Part shown: positions 47,125-59,292 of the stretch, piece after piece
Numbering within the stretch: position 1 is the first letter of the stretch
How the letters are laid out: every line of letters begins with the position of its first letter
Assembly: GCF_002838065.1 (NCBI RefSeq)
Contig: NZ_PIZU01000003.1
Coordinates: 186,001-250,000 of the forward strand
Length of the DNA: 64,000 nt
Direction: 5' to 3'
DNA from: Mycobacterium hubeiense
GTDB taxonomy: Bacteria; Actinomycetota; Actinomycetes; Mycobacteriales; Mycobacteriaceae
Program-made: the position numbers and the translations under genes
The notes under the pieces: model-generated
What the model was told of the DNA's origin: nothing
What the model saw: the letters and a program-made list of their open reading frames with translations, nothing else
Database searches by the model: none

Positions 47125-47936
47125 CGGGCTTGCTTGAGGCGGCCGCGCTGGCTGTCGCGGTTGCGCTCGTACACCAGCCGCAGGCCGTCGAGCGTGAGGT
47201 GTTGGTCGTAGTGCTCGACGGTGTGCATGTCGGGCAGCAGCAGCGGCGCGATATGGCCCGTCGCGACCACGGCCACGTCGTCGCCGCCGAATCCGTCGAC
47301 GTCCTCGCGGATGCGGTTGACCAATCCGTCCACCAGCCCGGCGAAGCCGAACACCGCGCCGGCCTGCATGCATTCGACGGTGTTCTTGCCGATGACCGAA
47401 CGCGGGCGGGCCAATTCAACCCGCCGCAGCGCCGCCGACCGCGCGGCGGCCGCATCCGACGACACCTCCACACCAGGTGCGATGGCGCCGCCGAGAAACT
47501 CGCCCTTGGCCGAGACGACGTCGACGCAGATTGACGAACCGAAATCGACCACGATCGCCGCGCTGCCGAATTTATGGTAAGCCGCAAGGCAATTGACGAT
47601 GCGGTCCGCGCCGACCTCTTTGGGGTTGTCGACCAACAGCGGAATGCCGGTGCGCACCCCCGGCTCGATCAGCAGATGCGGCACCGACGGCCAGTACTGG
47701 CCCAGCATTTCCCGAAGCTCGTGCAGCACTGACGGCACCGTGGACAGCCCGACCGCGCCGGTCAACCGCTCCGAATCGTCACCGATCAGCCCGTCGATGG
47801 TCAGCGCCAATTCGTCGGCGGTCACCTCGGATTCGGTGCGAATACGCCAGTTCTGCACCACCTTGGCGTGGTCGCCGGAGCCCGAGACCAGCCCCACCAC
47901 GGTATGGGTGTTGCGGACGTCTATTGCGAGCAGCAT
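47121..47936 (-). CDS. coaX: Type III pantothenate kinase
   Basis: A 271-residue CoaX that phosphorylates pantothenate, the first step of CoA synthesis. ASKHA-fold motifs are [19 protein letters not shown] at the N-terminus (phosphate-binding Asp), [17 protein letters not shown] near residue 105, and [20 protein letters not shown] near 128. A PHI-type [17 protein letters not shown] follows. The ATG shares one base with the panD stop (TAATG), so panC-panD-coaX is a pantothenate/CoA operon arm. Confidence 0.94.
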   Translation of the reverse strand: MLLAIDVRNTHTVVGLVSGSGDHAKVVQNWRIRTESEVTADELALTIDGLIGDDSERLTGAVGLSTVPSVLHELREMLGQYWPSVPHLLIEPGVRTGIPLLVDNPKEVGADRIVNCLAAYHKFGSAAIVVDFGSSICVDVVSAKGEFLGGAIAPGVEVSSDAAAARSAALRRVELARPRSVIGKNTVECMQAGAVFGFAGLVDGLVNRIREDVDGFGGDDVAVVATGHIAPLLLPDMHTVEHYDQHLTLDGLRLVYERNRDSQRGRLKQAR

Positions 47937-48343
47937 TACCGCGGCGACATCAAATCAGCAGCGTTGTCGGGCACGTGCGCCGGATCGTGACCGAGGTCGA
48001 TCTGCTTGTTCTCGGAGTCGACGAACACGATGCGCGGCTGGTACTCGCGGGCCTCGGCGTCCTCCATCGTCCCGTAAGCGATCAGGATGACCAGGTCGCC
48101 GGGATGCACCAGATGCGCTGCGGCACCGTTGATTCCGATGACGCCGCTGCCGCGCTCGCCGGTGATCGCATACGTAACCAAGCGGTTTCCGTTGTCGATG
48201 TCGACGATGGTGACCTGCTCACCTTCGAGCAGGTCGGCGGCGTCCATCAGATCGGCGTCGATCGTCACCGAGCCGACGTAGTGCAGGTCCGCCTGCGTGA
48301 CCGTCGCGCGGTGGATCTTCGATTTCAGCATTGTCCGTAACAT
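47936..48343 (-). CDS. panD: Aspartate 1-decarboxylase proenzyme PanD
   Basis: A 135-residue pyruvoyl enzyme that makes beta-alanine from aspartate. It starts [20 protein letters not shown] and contains the self-cleavage site HYVGSVTID (Gly-Ser near residues 24-25), which generates the pyruvoyl group. [18 protein letters not shown] and [20 protein letters not shown] are canonical. The ATG at 48343 shares one base with the panC stop; an in-frame start four codons earlier is unnecessary. Mycobacterial PanD is the target of pyrazinoic acid, and the C-terminal tail implicated there is present. Confidence 0.95.
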   Translation of the reverse strand: MLRTMLKSKIHRATVTQADLHYVGSVTIDADLMDAADLLEGEQVTIVDIDNGNRLVTYAITGERGSGVIGINGAAAHLVHPGDLVILIAYGTMEDAEAREYQPRIVFVDSENKQIDLGHDPAHVPDNAADLMSPR

Positions 48344-49275
48344 CAATTCCTCCAAGGAAGTTCGTGTTCGTCGTATTCGACCTGGGGTCCGGGACCGGAA
48401 GGTGTTCCAATGTCGATGGCGATGTTGTCCAGCAGCCTGGTGCGGCCGAGCCGGGCCGCGATGACCATCCGGGCCATACCCTCCGCCGGAGCGGGCCCGA
48501 GGCCGGTGTCGCGCACTTGCAGATAATCGACGTCGATGGCGGGCACCTCGTCGAGCACGGCGCGGGCCGCATCCAGCGCGGCCGCCGTGCCCTCACCCGC
48601 CGCATACATGCCGGCCAGCAGGGCAGCCGAAAGTGCGCCCGCCTGTTCGCGTTCGACGTCGGTGAGGTAGCGGTTGCGCGACGACAGGGCCAGCCCGTCG
48701 GCCTCTCGGACAATCGGCACTCCGACGATCTGGACGTCGACATTGAGATCAGCGACCATCTGGCGGATCAGCACCAGCTGCTGATAGTCCTTCTCGCCGA
48801 AGAACGCCCGGTCCGGTCGCACGATCTGCAGCAGCTTGAGCACCACCGTCAGCACACCCGCGAAATGCCCTGGGCGCGAGGCGCCTTCGAGTTCATCGCC
48901 GAGCGGCCCCGGATGCACCGAGGTGCGTTGCCCCTCGGGGTACATGTCCGCGACCGTCGGCGCGAACACGATTTCGACTCCCTCACCGCGCAACGCGGCG
49001 AGATCCTCGTCGAGGGTGCGGGGATAGGCGTCCAGATCCTCGCCGGCACCGAATTGCAAGGGGTTGACGAAGATCGACACCACCACGACTGCACCCTGCA
49101 CCCGCTTCGCGGCGCGGACCAGGGCCAAGTGCCCCTCATGCAGTGCGCCCATGGTGGGCACCAGCATCACGCGCCGCCCGGTGGCCCGCAGCGCGCGAGT
49201 GACGTCGGCGACATCGCGCGGCGGGGTGTAGGTGTTGAGCTCACCCGCAGTGAATTGCGGCCGCTGCATGGTCAT
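48343..49275 (-). CDS. panC: Pantothenate synthetase PanC
   Basis: A 310-residue ATP-dependent ligase joining pantoate and beta-alanine. The HIGH-like motif is in [20 protein letters not shown] near residue 38. Others are [40 protein letters not shown] with [17 protein letters not shown], and [14 protein letters not shown] (KMSKS-like SSRN). It overlaps the upstream Rossmann gene by ATGA and panD by one base, so the operon is tightly coupled. Confidence 0.95.
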   Translation of the reverse strand: MTMQRPQFTAGELNTYTPPRDVADVTRALRATGRRVMLVPTMGALHEGHLALVRAAKRVQGAVVVVSIFVNPLQFGAGEDLDAYPRTLDEDLAALRGEGVEIVFAPTVADMYPEGQRTSVHPGPLGDELEGASRPGHFAGVLTVVLKLLQIVRPDRAFFGEKDYQQLVLIRQMVADLNVDVQIVGVPIVREADGLALSSRNRYLTDVEREQAGALSAALLAGMYAAGEGTAAALDAARAVLDEVPAIDVDYLQVRDTGLGPAPAEGMARMVIAARLGRTRLLDNIAIDIGTPSGPGPQVEYDEHELPWRN

Positions 49276-50195
49276 GGCTGCCCCGCTTCAGCCAGCGTTG
49301 CGAATACCGCCTGGGGTGCGTGCGCGCGTTGCGCCGTGCGCAGCGAGTTGGCCCGATACGCCTGCGCCAGTTGGGGATCCACCTCGGCCAGCGCCGCCAG
49401 GTGTCCGGCCACGGCGGCCGCGTCCCCGCGCGCGACCGGACCGGTCAACGCCGCCTGGCCGCGCTGCAGCGCGTTCTCCAGCGACGCGCGCGCCAGCGGG
49501 CCGACGACGCGTTCGGCGATGCCGCCCGGCGCATCGCCCACGAGTTCCTGCCCGAGTAGCTCCTGGCCCCACAGCGCGGTGCGCAACGCCTCCACCGCGT
49601 CGAGCACGACGGTGACGATGTGGTTACTCGCATGCGCGAGCGCGGCGTGGTACAGCGTGCGGGCGTCCTCGCGCACCCGGAAAGGCTCGCCGCCGATCTC
49701 CAGTACCAGCGATTGGGCGATCGCATAGCCCACCTCGTCGGCGGCGGTAACGCCGAAACAGGCGTCGGGTAGCCGGGCGATGTCTTCGTCGGACCCGGTG
49801 AACGTCATCGCCGGGTGGATGGCCAGCGGAATGCAGCCCTGTTCGGTCAGCGGAGCCAGAACCGCGATGCCGTTGGCGCCGGAGGTGTGGGCCACAATGG
49901 TGCCGGGCCGCACCGACCCGGTCGCGGCCAAACCGGAGACCAGCCCCGCCAACTCCGCGTCGGGCACCGCCAGTAACAGGAGCTCCACCCGGTTCGCGAC
50001 GTCGTGCACGGGCAGCACCGCGGTGTCGGGCAGCCGGCGCTGCGCCCGTTCACGGGACGCGCGGGAGATGGCACTGCATGCCACCACCACGTGGTCGGCG
50101 CGCTCAAGCGCGACACCCAGCGCTGTGCCCACTCGACCAGCGGAAATGATGCCGATCGTGAGCCGCGCCGGGCGCAGTCCGTCGGGGGTCCCCAT
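49272..50195 (-). CDS. Rossmann-like / DUF2520 oxidoreductase-fold protein
   Basis: A 307-residue protein with an NADP-binding-type N-terminus ([21 protein letters not shown] near residue 12) and a DUF2520 C-terminal helical domain ([20 protein letters not shown] near residue 185). It resembles ketopantoate-reductase-like or pyrroline-carboxylate-reductase-like dehydrogenases in layout. Its invariant position before panC (Rv3603c in M. tuberculosis) hints at a role in pantothenate supply, possibly ketopantoate reduction, but this is inference. It overlaps panC by 4 bp. Confidence 0.85.
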   Translation of the reverse strand: MGTPDGLRPARLTIGIISAGRVGTALGVALERADHVVVACSAISRASRERAQRRLPDTAVLPVHDVANRVELLLLAVPDAELAGLVSGLAATGSVRPGTIVAHTSGANGIAVLAPLTEQGCIPLAIHPAMTFTGSDEDIARLPDACFGVTAADEVGYAIAQSLVLEIGGEPFRVREDARTLYHAALAHASNHIVTVVLDAVEALRTALWGQELLGQELVGDAPGGIAERVVGPLARASLENALQRGQAALTGPVARGDAAAVAGHLAALAEVDPQLAQAYRANSLRTAQRAHAPQAVFATLAEAGQP

Positions 50196-50275
50196 GCAGA
50201 CGACCTCGCTGAATGTCCTTAGTAACGTCGTTCCGGTCCCGCGTTGCGGGTACCGGACGGTCGATCAAGAGTAGC

Positions 50276-51718
50276 TCACTCCTCGCGGCGGCGGCGACGG
50301 CCGCCACCGGTGGGGGTGGCGTGGAAGCGGGCCAGCAGCTCGGCCGCGGACAGACCGCCGGCGTGCTGACCGTTGGCATCCGCGGTTTCCTCGGCGCTGC
50401 GATGGCGCCGCGGTGCGGGCTCTTCGGGTGGCTGTGACGGCTGCGGCGGCGGCGTGGCCAACGTGGGCTGCGGCGGGCGTCCCGGGTCCGCGGCATCCGG
50501 CGGCGCGGAGTGGCGGCCGCGCGGCGGATCGGCGGGCGGGGTGGACATCACCGGCTGAGCCGGTGCAACATCGTCCGCCGGTTCGGGTGCGCGGCGCTTG
50601 CCGACGTATTCGTCGGACGAGCCGTTCTCCGCGGCGGGTGGGGATGCCCAGTTGCTCCCCGGCGCACCCGCCGGGATGAACTTGCCCTCGGCCGGTGCCG
50701 GCTGCCATTCGCTGAATGAAGCCGGCTGCGACGGCACAGGTTGCGACGGCTGCGACGGTTGTGACGTGGCCGCGGGTTTCGGCTCGGGCGGCAGCCACGG
50801 GAACAGCGGTTCGGGCGGCGGCTCGGGGTGCGACGATGCCGCCGCGGCGGGCTTCGGCGCGTCAGCCGGTTTGGGCGCGTCCGCCGGTTTGGGCGCGTCC
50901 GCCGGCTTGGGCGGCGGCTGCCAGGTCGGAGGCGGTGGAGGTGGTGGGGGCGGCGGCGGCTGCTCCGCAACGGGCTCTTCTCGACGGCGCCGACGGCCTT
51001 GGGTTTCGTGGGTCGGCTGTTCTGGGCGATGCCGACGCCCCTGCGGCTCGGATTCCGACGGCCTGCGGTGCGACCCACCGAGACTCGGCGCCCACTCGGG
51101 CTCCGGTGGCTGCGGTTCGGCGGGCACGTCGATGATCGGGCTTTCCTCCGTGCGGTCCTCGAACGGCGCCCGGTCTTCGGTGTCGATCCTGGTGCTGCTG
51201 ACCCGGCCCGTGGTTTCGGAATCGCGGGCCCAGTCGCTGTAGGCGCGCACCGTCTTGCGGTCGGTTTCGATCGCCGGCCGGTGCGCCAGGTCGGTGTCGA
51301 ACAGGATCTCCAGGTTGGTCCGCAGCGCGGCGAGCTCGGCGCGCAACGCCGCCACCTCGTCGGCGGCCTGGGCGCGCAACTCGGAGGCCAGCTCGCGGCG
51401 CAGCTGGGTTTCCACCGTCAGTTCATACTCACGGCGCGCTGAGATCTCACGGTCCAGCTGCAAGTCGTAGACCAGCTTCAAGTCGCGGGCTTTGGCCTGG
51501 TCGATATCGCTTTGGCGGCGGTAGATGACCGATACAAAAGCCGCGACGACAGCGGCCCACAGGGCCAGGATCACCGCCAGCTTCAACAGCTCCACCCGGT
51601 TGGTGAACACCAAAGCCGAACTCGCCGCGATGGCGAGCACCAGCAACGCCGTCAGCAGCGTCCATCCCGGCCTGCGACCGCTGCGCCGACCTCTGGCGCC
51701 GCGGGACAGAACGGTCAT
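50276..51718 (-). CDS. Proline-rich membrane protein of the folate/pantothenate locus (DUF6779-type)
   Basis: A 480-residue protein with two N-terminal membrane segments (TLLTALLVLAIAASSALVF and LLKLAVILALWAAVVAAFVS). An Arg/Glu-rich coiled-coil region follows (ISARREYELTVETQLRRELA). A long disordered tail is dominated by Pro, Glu and Arg, including a run of 11 prolines and a PKPADA hexapeptide repeated in tandem. The end is SAAELLARFHATPTGGGRRR. It matches the Rv3604c position and layout, but the tail is longer. The ATG at 51718 was chosen; one ten codons upstream is possible. Function unknown. Confidence 0.8.
   Translation of the reverse strand: MTVLSRGARGRRSGRRPGWTLLTALLVLAIAASSALVFTNRVELLKLAVILALWAAVVAAFVSVIYRRQSDIDQAKARDLKLVYDLQLDREISARREYELTVETQLRRELASELRAQAADEVAALRAELAALRTNLEILFDTDLAHRPAIETDRKTVRAYSDWARDSETTGRVSSTRIDTEDRAPFEDRTEESPIIDVPAEPQPPEPEWAPSLGGSHRRPSESEPQGRRHRPEQPTHETQGRRRRREEPVAEQPPPPPPPPPPPTWQPPPKPADAPKPADAPKPADAPKPAAAASSHPEPPPEPLFPWLPPEPKPAATSQPSQPSQPVPSQPASFSEWQPAPAEGKFIPAGAPGSNWASPPAAENGSSDEYVGKRRAPEPADDVAPAQPVMSTPPADPPRGRHSAPPDAADPGRPPQPTLATPPPQPSQPPEEPAPRRHRSAEETADANGQHAGGLSAAELLARFHATPTGGGRRRRREE
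50850..50912 (-). repeat. 18-bp coding tandem repeat (PKPADA)
   Basis: Three complete 18-bp units and part of a fourth encode consecutive Pro-Lys-Pro-Ala-Asp-Ala blocks in the proline-rich tail of the surrounding gene. Units two and three are identical and the first differs at two bases. Length variation between strains is likely. Confidence 0.85.
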
Positions 51719-51795
51719 GGGGCGACTGTACCCGTCACAGGTCATCTCGCGTGTCGACTGCCACGGCGATTCGCCGTTGACCAGCTCGCTGCCGG

Positions 51796-52272
51796 CTATT
51801 CCGTCGCGGCGTCGCCATTCTCCGGTGGCTCCTGTGGCGACTTGCAGCAATGCTGCAGCCACAGGGCGGCCACCACCAACGCGAGCGCGCTGGCCGCAGC
51901 AACCACCGCACCGGGGGTGTCCTCGCCGGCCACCCGCAGCGTGGTGCGCCGCGGCAACAGGTAAGCCAGCACCCCCACCCACCAGCCGAGCACCAGCGCG
52001 CCCACCCACGCCGAGGCCTTGGCGATCACCACCGAACGCGCCACCGACAGCGGATGCAGCCGGCCCGGCCCGTCGCCGATGTGCCCGTCGTTGATCTTCG
52101 CCCGGACGTAGAAGGCCCAGCCGGCTTCGGCGATCGCCACACCCAGCAGCGAAAGCCCCGTCCACAGGGTGATCGGTGGGAACCAGCCGTACAGCAGGAT
52201 CACCAACAGGTAGCCGACGACGGCGGCCGCCACCGTCGCCGCCGTGAGGTCACGCTTACGAGTCGGTCCCAT
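51796..52272 (-). CDS. DUF3180 membrane protein
   Basis: A 158-residue protein with four hydrophobic segments (AAAVVGYLLVILLYGWFPPI, LSLLGVAIAEAGWAFY, VGALVLGWWVGVLAYLL, AVVAAASALALVVAALWL). A conserved loop reads RLHPLSVARSVVIAKASAW. This is the DUF3180 family found after folK in actinobacterial folate operons. Its ATG is immediately adjacent to the folK stop. The function is unknown; conserved linkage suggests a role connected with pteridine or folate metabolism, or only co-transcription. Confidence 0.87.
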   Translation of the reverse strand: MGPTRKRDLTAATVAAAVVGYLLVILLYGWFPPITLWTGLSLLGVAIAEAGWAFYVRAKINDGHIGDGPGRLHPLSVARSVVIAKASAWVGALVLGWWVGVLAYLLPRRTTLRVAGEDTPGAVVAAASALALVVAALWLQHCCKSPQEPPENGDAATE

Positions 52273-52802
52273 CAGTGATCCGCCGGTTGCAACTCGAGCA
52301 CGAGGTCGGTGAGCCGGACCCCCTCGCGTTCGGCGGGGTCGATGTCGGCAAGCACGTCCGAGACAGGTTGCGCGACACCGCCGACCGTCAGTGTGGCGTC
52401 GGGCTCCACCGCCAGCCAGGGAATGAGCACGAACGCCCGCCGATGCGCCATCGGGTGCGGAAGCGTGAGTTTCTCGGCATCTGAGTGCACTTCGGTCGCG
52501 CCTTCATGACAGGTAACCAGATCGACATCGAGAGTTCTTGGGCCCCAGCGCTGTTCACGAACCCGGCCGGCGGCCCGCTCCAACTCCTGGGCGCGACGCA
52601 GCCAGTCGTAGCAGTCCAGCGATGGATCGTCGGCGATCAGCACCGCGTTGAGGAACGGCCCCTGCTCGACGCCACCCCACGGCGGGGTCTCGTATACCGG
52701 TGACACCGCCCGGACCGCGCCGCCGAGCCCGTCGACAACAGACTGCAGCCGCGCCAACCGGTCACCGAGATTCGACCCGATCGACAGCACCACGCGGCTC
52801 AT
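52272..52802 (-). CDS. folK: 2-amino-4-hydroxy-6-hydroxymethyldihydropteridine pyrophosphokinase
   Basis: A 176-residue HPPK transferring pyrophosphate from ATP to 6-hydroxymethyl-dihydropterin. Motifs are [20 protein letters not shown] at the start, [20 protein letters not shown] near residue 43, the [12 protein letters not shown] metal-site signature near 97, and [16 protein letters not shown] near 125. The ATG at 52802 overlaps the folB stop (ATGA). Confidence 0.95.
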   Translation of the reverse strand: MSRVVLSIGSNLGDRLARLQSVVDGLGGAVRAVSPVYETPPWGGVEQGPFLNAVLIADDPSLDCYDWLRRAQELERAAGRVREQRWGPRTLDVDLVTCHEGATEVHSDAEKLTLPHPMAHRRAFVLIPWLAVEPDATLTVGGVAQPVSDVLADIDPAEREGVRLTDLVLELQPADH

Positions 52803-53161
52803 CGCCGTGACCTGCGCGCTGTCACGGCAACATCGTTGAACTGCAAAGGAATCGGGGCTTGCGGTTTGTGCACCACCACTTCGACGGCCTGCACCCGGCC
52901 GTCGGCCATGACGTCGTCGGCGATCGCGCCGGCCACGGATTCGATCAGTTTGCGCGGCGGTCCGGCGACGATGTCGGCGGCGCGCTGCGCGAGGGCGCCG
53001 TAGTCCAGGGTGTCGGCGAGGTCGTCGCTGGCCGCGGCCGCCGCCAAGTCGACCCACACCGTGATGTCGACGACGAAGTCCTGCCCGTCGCGGCGCTCAT
53101 GGTCGAATACCCCGTGGTGCCCGCGTACCGTCAAGCCGCGCAACTCAATTCGATCAGCCAC
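52799..53161 (-). CDS. folB: Dihydroneopterin aldolase
   Basis: A 120-residue FolB that splits glycolaldehyde from dihydroneopterin. It opens [21 protein letters not shown] with the conserved Glu and Tyr/His-region, then [37 protein letters not shown] and [12 protein letters not shown] with a late lysine ([10 protein letters not shown]) complete the family pattern. The GTG start at 53161 lies 8 bp inside folP. A longer frame upstream only reads through a dispersed repeat. Confidence 0.94.
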   Translation of the reverse strand: MADRIELRGLTVRGHHGVFDHERRDGQDFVVDITVWVDLAAAAASDDLADTLDYGALAQRAADIVAGPPRKLIESVAGAIADDVMADGRVQAVEVVVHKPQAPIPLQFNDVAVTARRSRR

Positions 53162-54011
53162 CGCTATTCCCCGAGTCGCTTCGCTCCTGCCCGCCACGCT
53201 GCCAGGCCTCCACAACCTTGAGCGCATCGACCGACGCGCGCACGTCGTGCACCCGCACGCCCCACACCCCGTGCGACGCGGCCAGCGCCGAGATCACCGC
53301 GGTAGCGGTTTCCCTGCCGGCCGGCGGCCGCGGCGTGCCGTCGGCATCGGCCAGCAGCGCGCCGAGAAAACGCTTACGTGACGCGCCGACCAGCACCGGG
53401 ATTCCGGTGTCGACGAACGTGGGCAGCGCGTGCAGCAGGGCCCAATTGTGTTGTGCCGTTTTGGCGAAACCCAGCCCCGGGTCGATGATCAATTTGGCCG
53501 GATCGACACCCGCCGCCACCGCAGCGTCGACACCCGCGAGCAGCTCAGAACGCACCTCGGCGACCACGTCACCGTACGGCGGCACCTCATGCGGCTGGGC
53601 CGCGCCCACCGACCGCCAGTGCATCAGCACCCACGGCACGTTCGCCTCGGCGACCACCGAGACCATCTTCGGATCGGCCCGCCCGCCGGAGACGTCGTTG
53701 ACGATCGCCGCCCCGTTCTCCAGCGCCGCCCGCGCCACCTCGGCGTGCATGGTGTCGATGCTGACGGTGATCCCTTGCCCGGCGAGTTCTTTGATGACGG
53801 GCAGCACACGGGAGGTTTCGATGCGCGGATCGATGCGGGTGGCGCCGGGACGGGTGGACTCACCGCCGACGTCGACGATCGCGGCTCCGTCGGCCGCCAG
53901 CGCCAGGCCGTGTGAGATGGCGCGGTCCCGGTCGAGGAACAGTCCCCCGTCGGAGAAGGAGTCGTCGGTGACGTTCACGACCCCCATCACCTGCACGCGC
54001 GTCGTGCTCAC
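53154..54011 (-). CDS. folP: Dihydropteroate synthase
   Basis: A 285-residue enzyme joining the pterin pyrophosphate with p-aminobenzoate, and the sulfonamide target. TIM-barrel motifs are [17 protein letters not shown] at the N-terminus, [15 protein letters not shown] near residue 50, INDVSGG-type [14 protein letters not shown] near 105, and [12 protein letters not shown] near 215. The GTG start overlaps the folE stop (GTGA). The last dozen residues ([13 protein letters not shown]) are unlike the family and are encoded by a dispersed repeat that also occurs before mhuD. Confidence 0.93.
   Translation of the reverse strand: MSTTRVQVMGVVNVTDDSFSDGGLFLDRDRAISHGLALAADGAAIVDVGGESTRPGATRIDPRIETSRVLPVIKELAGQGITVSIDTMHAEVARAALENGAAIVNDVSGGRADPKMVSVVAEANVPWVLMHWRSVGAAQPHEVPPYGDVVAEVRSELLAGVDAAVAAGVDPAKLIIDPGLGFAKTAQHNWALLHALPTFVDTGIPVLVGASRKRFLGALLADADGTPRPPAGRETATAVISALAASHGVWGVRVHDVRASVDALKVVEAWQRGGQERSDSGNSGG
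53167..53195 (-). repeat. Dispersed repeat copy across the folP 3' end
   Basis: On the minus strand this 29-nt segment matches the core of the 38-bp tandem units at 37383-37458 (GGCGGGCAGGAGCGAAGCGA followed by a CGGGGAA end) with one mismatch. It supplies the last FolP codons and sits just upstream of the folB start. Confidence 0.88.
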
Positions 54012-54616
54012 TTCCGCAATATCAGATCCAGGGCTTCGGCCCGCGATGCATTGTCGGTCTTGAACTGGCCGCGCACCGCCGAGGTGGTGGTCACCGCGCC
54101 GGGCTTGCGCACGCCGCGCATAGCCATGCAGAGATGTTCGGCCTCGACGACGACGATGACGCCGCGCGGATTCAGTTTGCGCATCAACGCATCTGCGATC
54201 TGCGCGGTCAACCGCTCCTGCACTTGCGGGCGCTTGGCGTACAGGTCCACCAGCCGGGCGATCTTCGACAGGCCGGTGACCCGGCCGTCGTGCCCGGGGA
54301 TGTACCCCACATGCGCCACCCCGTGAAACGACACCAGGTGATGCTCGCATGTCGAATACAGCGGGATCTGCTTGACCAGCACCAATTCGTCATGCTGTTC
54401 GTCAAAGGTGGTGTCCAGCACCGCATCCGGGTCGGTGTAGAGCCCGGCGAAGAGCTCCTTGTAGGCCCGCGCTACGCGCGCCGGGGTGTCCTCCAGCCCA
54501 TGCCGGTCGGGATCCTCCCCGATGGCGATCAACAACTCCCGGACGGCCGCCTCCGCGCGTGGTTGGTCGAACACTGCGGTGTGCACCGTCGCGGAGTTGT
54601 TGCGCGACCGCGTCAT
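54008..54616 (-). CDS. folE: GTP cyclohydrolase I
   Basis: A 202-residue FolE that opens folate synthesis by converting GTP to dihydroneopterin triphosphate. Zinc and active-site motifs are [20 protein letters not shown] near residue 87, [20 protein letters not shown] near 113, and [16 protein letters not shown] near 160 with the second zinc cysteine. The ATG at 54616 gives the family length. It is the first gene of the leftward folE-folP-folB-folK run, 18 bp after ftsH. Confidence 0.95.
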   Translation of the reverse strand: MTRSRNNSATVHTAVFDQPRAEAAVRELLIAIGEDPDRHGLEDTPARVARAYKELFAGLYTDPDAVLDTTFDEQHDELVLVKQIPLYSTCEHHLVSFHGVAHVGYIPGHDGRVTGLSKIARLVDLYAKRPQVQERLTAQIADALMRKLNPRGVIVVVEAEHLCMAMRGVRKPGAVTTTSAVRGQFKTDNASRAEALDLILRK

Positions 54617-54634
54617 CGAGGTCTCCGTTCGTGT

Positions 54635-56956
<2,322 letters not shown>

Positions 56957-57086
56957 CGCTTATATCGGCCAGCAGGGGGAGTCGGCCAAGTCCTTCCAAT
57001 ACGTGCAGCTGGGATTAGTTCAGGCTACCGCTAGACCAACGTCTGGCAGTTCCCGAGATACTTCAGCGACGAATCTGAGGTTATGT

Positions 57087-57128
57087 CTGAACTTGCGGCG
57101 AAATGTCGAACACAAGCTCAGTTTCGGC
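57087..57128. repeat. Hairpin element sharing an arm with the one at 11871
   Basis: CTGAACTTG (57087-57095) pairs with CAAGCTCAG (57113-57121) with one G-T pair. Read on the minus strand, the segment up to 57128 repeats CGCCGAAACTGAGCTTGTGT and continues TCGA, then ATTTC after one variable base, as found after znuB. Here it lies between divergent ftsH and ephA, so it is not a terminator for either gene. Confidence 0.75.
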
Positions 57129-57175
57129 GACTTATGAGACTTCCAGCGCGCCTCGCCCTGTGCTTTGGTGAGACC

Positions 57176-58105
57176 GTGATCACATCTACCGAACGGTTAG
57201 TCGACACCAACGGTGTGCAGCTGCACGTCACCGAAGCCGGCGATCGTGGTGCCCCGGTGGTGGTGCTGGCCCACGGTTTCCCCGAACTGGCCTACTCCTG
57301 GCGACACCAGATTCAGGTACTGGCCGACGCCGGCTACCACGTGCTGGCCCCCAACCAGCGGGGCTACGGACGATCGTCGGCGCCGGAGGACGTCGAGGCG
57401 TACAACATCGTCGAATTGACCGGCGACATCGCCGGCCTGCTCGATGACGCCGGCGCCGAGAAGGCGGTGATCGTCGGCCACGACTTCGGAGCCGTCGTCG
57501 CGTGGAACATGCCGCTGCTGCACCCGGACCGGGTTGCCGCGGTGGTCGGCATGAGCGTGCCGCCGGTGCCTCGCCCACCCGCCCCGCCGGTGCAGATCTG
57601 GAAGCAGATCTTCGGCGACAACTTCTTCTACATCTTGCATTTCCAGGAGCCGGGAGTGGCCGACGCCGAGCTCGGCGAAGATCCCGCGTTCACCATGCAG
57701 CTAGTGTTCGCAGATACCGGTACCGCGTTGGCCGGGCCCGATGCGCGGCCCGCCGAACCGCCGCCGCTACCCGATTGGATGACTAAGGAGGAGCTCGACC
57801 ATTACATCACCGAGTTCTCCCGAACCGGATTCACCGGCGCGCTGAACTGGTATCGCAATTTCGATCGCAACTGGGAGCTGACCGAGAACACGCCGGCGGC
57901 CACCATCACGGCCCCGTCGTTGCTCATCGCCGGCACCGCCGACCCGTTCTTCGCGTTCATCCCCCGCGATCGGGTGTCCGATGTCGTCACAGGCGAGTAC
58001 CGCGAGGTGCTCATCGACGGTGCGGGCCACTGGATCCAGCAGGAGCGCGCCGAGGATGTCAACAAGCTGCTGCTCGAGTTCCTGGCCGGATTGGAGTTGA
58101 AGTGA
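57176..58105 (+). CDS. ephA: Epoxide hydrolase EphA-type alpha/beta hydrolase
   Basis: A 309-residue soluble epoxide-hydrolase-like enzyme. The oxyanion HGFP is in VLAHGFPELAYSWRHQI near residue 30. The nucleophile elbow GHDFGAVVAWNMPLL near residue 102 carries Asp as in epoxide hydrolases. Lid residues FFYILHFQEPGVADAEL and a second tyrosine region (TGFTGALNWYRNFDRNWEL) follow, with the catalytic His in DGAGHWIQQE near the end. It closely resembles M. tuberculosis EphA. The GTG at 57176 fits; a longer upstream start would translate the hairpin repeat. It heads a four-gene plus-strand run. Confidence 0.9.
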   Translation: MITSTERLVDTNGVQLHVTEAGDRGAPVVVLAHGFPELAYSWRHQIQVLADAGYHVLAPNQRGYGRSSAPEDVEAYNIVELTGDIAGLLDDAGAEKAVIVGHDFGAVVAWNMPLLHPDRVAAVVGMSVPPVPRPPAPPVQIWKQIFGDNFFYILHFQEPGVADAELGEDPAFTMQLVFADTGTALAGPDARPAEPPPLPDWMTKEELDHYITEFSRTGFTGALNWYRNFDRNWELTENTPAATITAPSLLIAGTADPFFAFIPRDRVSDVVTGEYREVLIDGAGHWIQQERAEDVNKLLLEFLAGLELK

Positions 58106-59292
58106 CACGCCCGCTGAACTTCGGGGTCTTCATCACCCCCTTCCACCCTGTCGGTCAATCCCCCACTGTCGCACTGGAATACGACCTCGAACGGACGGTC
58201 GCCCTGGACCGGCTCGGCTTCGACGAAGTGTGGTTCGGTGAACACCACTCCGGCGGTTACGAACTCATCGCCTGCCCCGAGGTGTTCATCGCCGCGGCCG
58301 CCGAGCGGACGAAGCACATCCGGCTGGGCACCGGCGTGGTGTCGCTGCCCTATCACCACCCGCTGATGGTGGCCGATCGCTGGGTGCTGCTCGATCACCT
58401 CACGCGGGGCCGAGTCATGTTCGGCACCGGACCCGGCGCGCTGCCGTCGGATGCCTACATGATGGGCATCGATCCCGTCGACCAGCGCAAGATGATGCAG
58501 GAGTCGCTGGAGGCGATCCTGGCGTTGTTCCGGGCCGCGCCCGACGAGCGGATCAGCCGCAAGTCGGATTGGTTCACCCTGCGCGACGCGCAGCTGCACA
58601 TTCGCCCCTACACCTGGCCGTATCCCGAGATCTCTACGGCGGCAATGATTTCGCCGTCGGGTCCACGGCTGGCCGGCGCACTGGGCACGTCGCTGCTGTC
58701 GTTGTCGATGTCGGTGCCCGGCGGGTATGCCGCGCTGGAGAACACCTGGGAGATCGTCGTCGACCAGGCCGAGAAGTCGGGTCGCGACGAGCCGAGCCGC
58801 GACGACTGGCGGGTGCTGGCGATCGTGCACCTCGCCGATACCCGCGACCAGGCCATCGACGATTGCACCTACGGCCTGCAGGATTTCGCCAACTACTTCG
58901 GCGCGGCGGGTTTTGTGCCGCTGTCCAATGCGGTGGAAGGGGATCAATCCCCCCGCGAGTTCGTCGAAGAGTATGCGGGCAAAGGCAATTGCTGCATCGG
59001 AACGCCCGGCGACGCGATCACCTACATCCAAGATCTCTTGGACACCTCCGGCGGGTTCGGCACCCTGCTGCTGCTGGGCCATGACTGGGCGTCACCGCAG
59101 GCGACGTATCACTCCTACGAGCTGTTCGCCCGAGAAGTGATGCCGCACTTCAAAGGTCAGCTCGTCGCGCCGCGCGCGTCACACGACTGGGCCAAAGGCA
59201 TGCGCGACCAGTTGCTCGGCCGTGCGGGCGAGGCGATCGTCAAGGCGATCTCCGAGCACACCGACGAACTGAAGGAAAGGGAGCAAAAGTGA
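58102..59292 (+). CDS. LLM-class flavin-dependent monooxygenase
   Basis: A 396-residue bacterial-luciferase-like F420/FMN-dependent oxidoreductase (Rv3618-like). It opens NFGVFITPFHPVGQSPTVAL, then LDRLGFDEVWFGEHHSGGYE near residue 35 and GTGVVSLPYHHPLMVADRWV near 78. RGRVMFGTGPGALPSDAYMMG and a C-terminal helical part follow. The large size and HHSGGYE motif suit limonene/alkanal-monooxygenase-type members, with the substrate unknown. GTGA coupling with ephA suggests the two act on the same catabolic intermediate. Confidence 0.87.
   Translation: MTRPLNFGVFITPFHPVGQSPTVALEYDLERTVALDRLGFDEVWFGEHHSGGYELIACPEVFIAAAAERTKHIRLGTGVVSLPYHHPLMVADRWVLLDHLTRGRVMFGTGPGALPSDAYMMGIDPVDQRKMMQESLEAILALFRAAPDERISRKSDWFTLRDAQLHIRPYTWPYPEISTAAMISPSGPRLAGALGTSLLSLSMSVPGGYAALENTWEIVVDQAEKSGRDEPSRDDWRVLAIVHLADTRDQAIDDCTYGLQDFANYFGAAGFVPLSNAVEGDQSPREFVEEYAGKGNCCIGTPGDAITYIQDLLDTSGGFGTLLLLGHDWASPQATYHSYELFAREVMPHFKGQLVAPRASHDWAKGMRDQLLGRAGEAIVKAISEHTDELKEREQK

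Noticed and set aside
50850..50912. Possible minisatellite or CRISPR-like array
   Set aside because: The 18-bp period is in frame and encodes PKPADA blocks in a disordered tail.
57083..57175. Upstream start for ephA adding 31 residues
   Set aside because: It translates the hairpin repeat; the GTG at 57176 matches the EphA family start.
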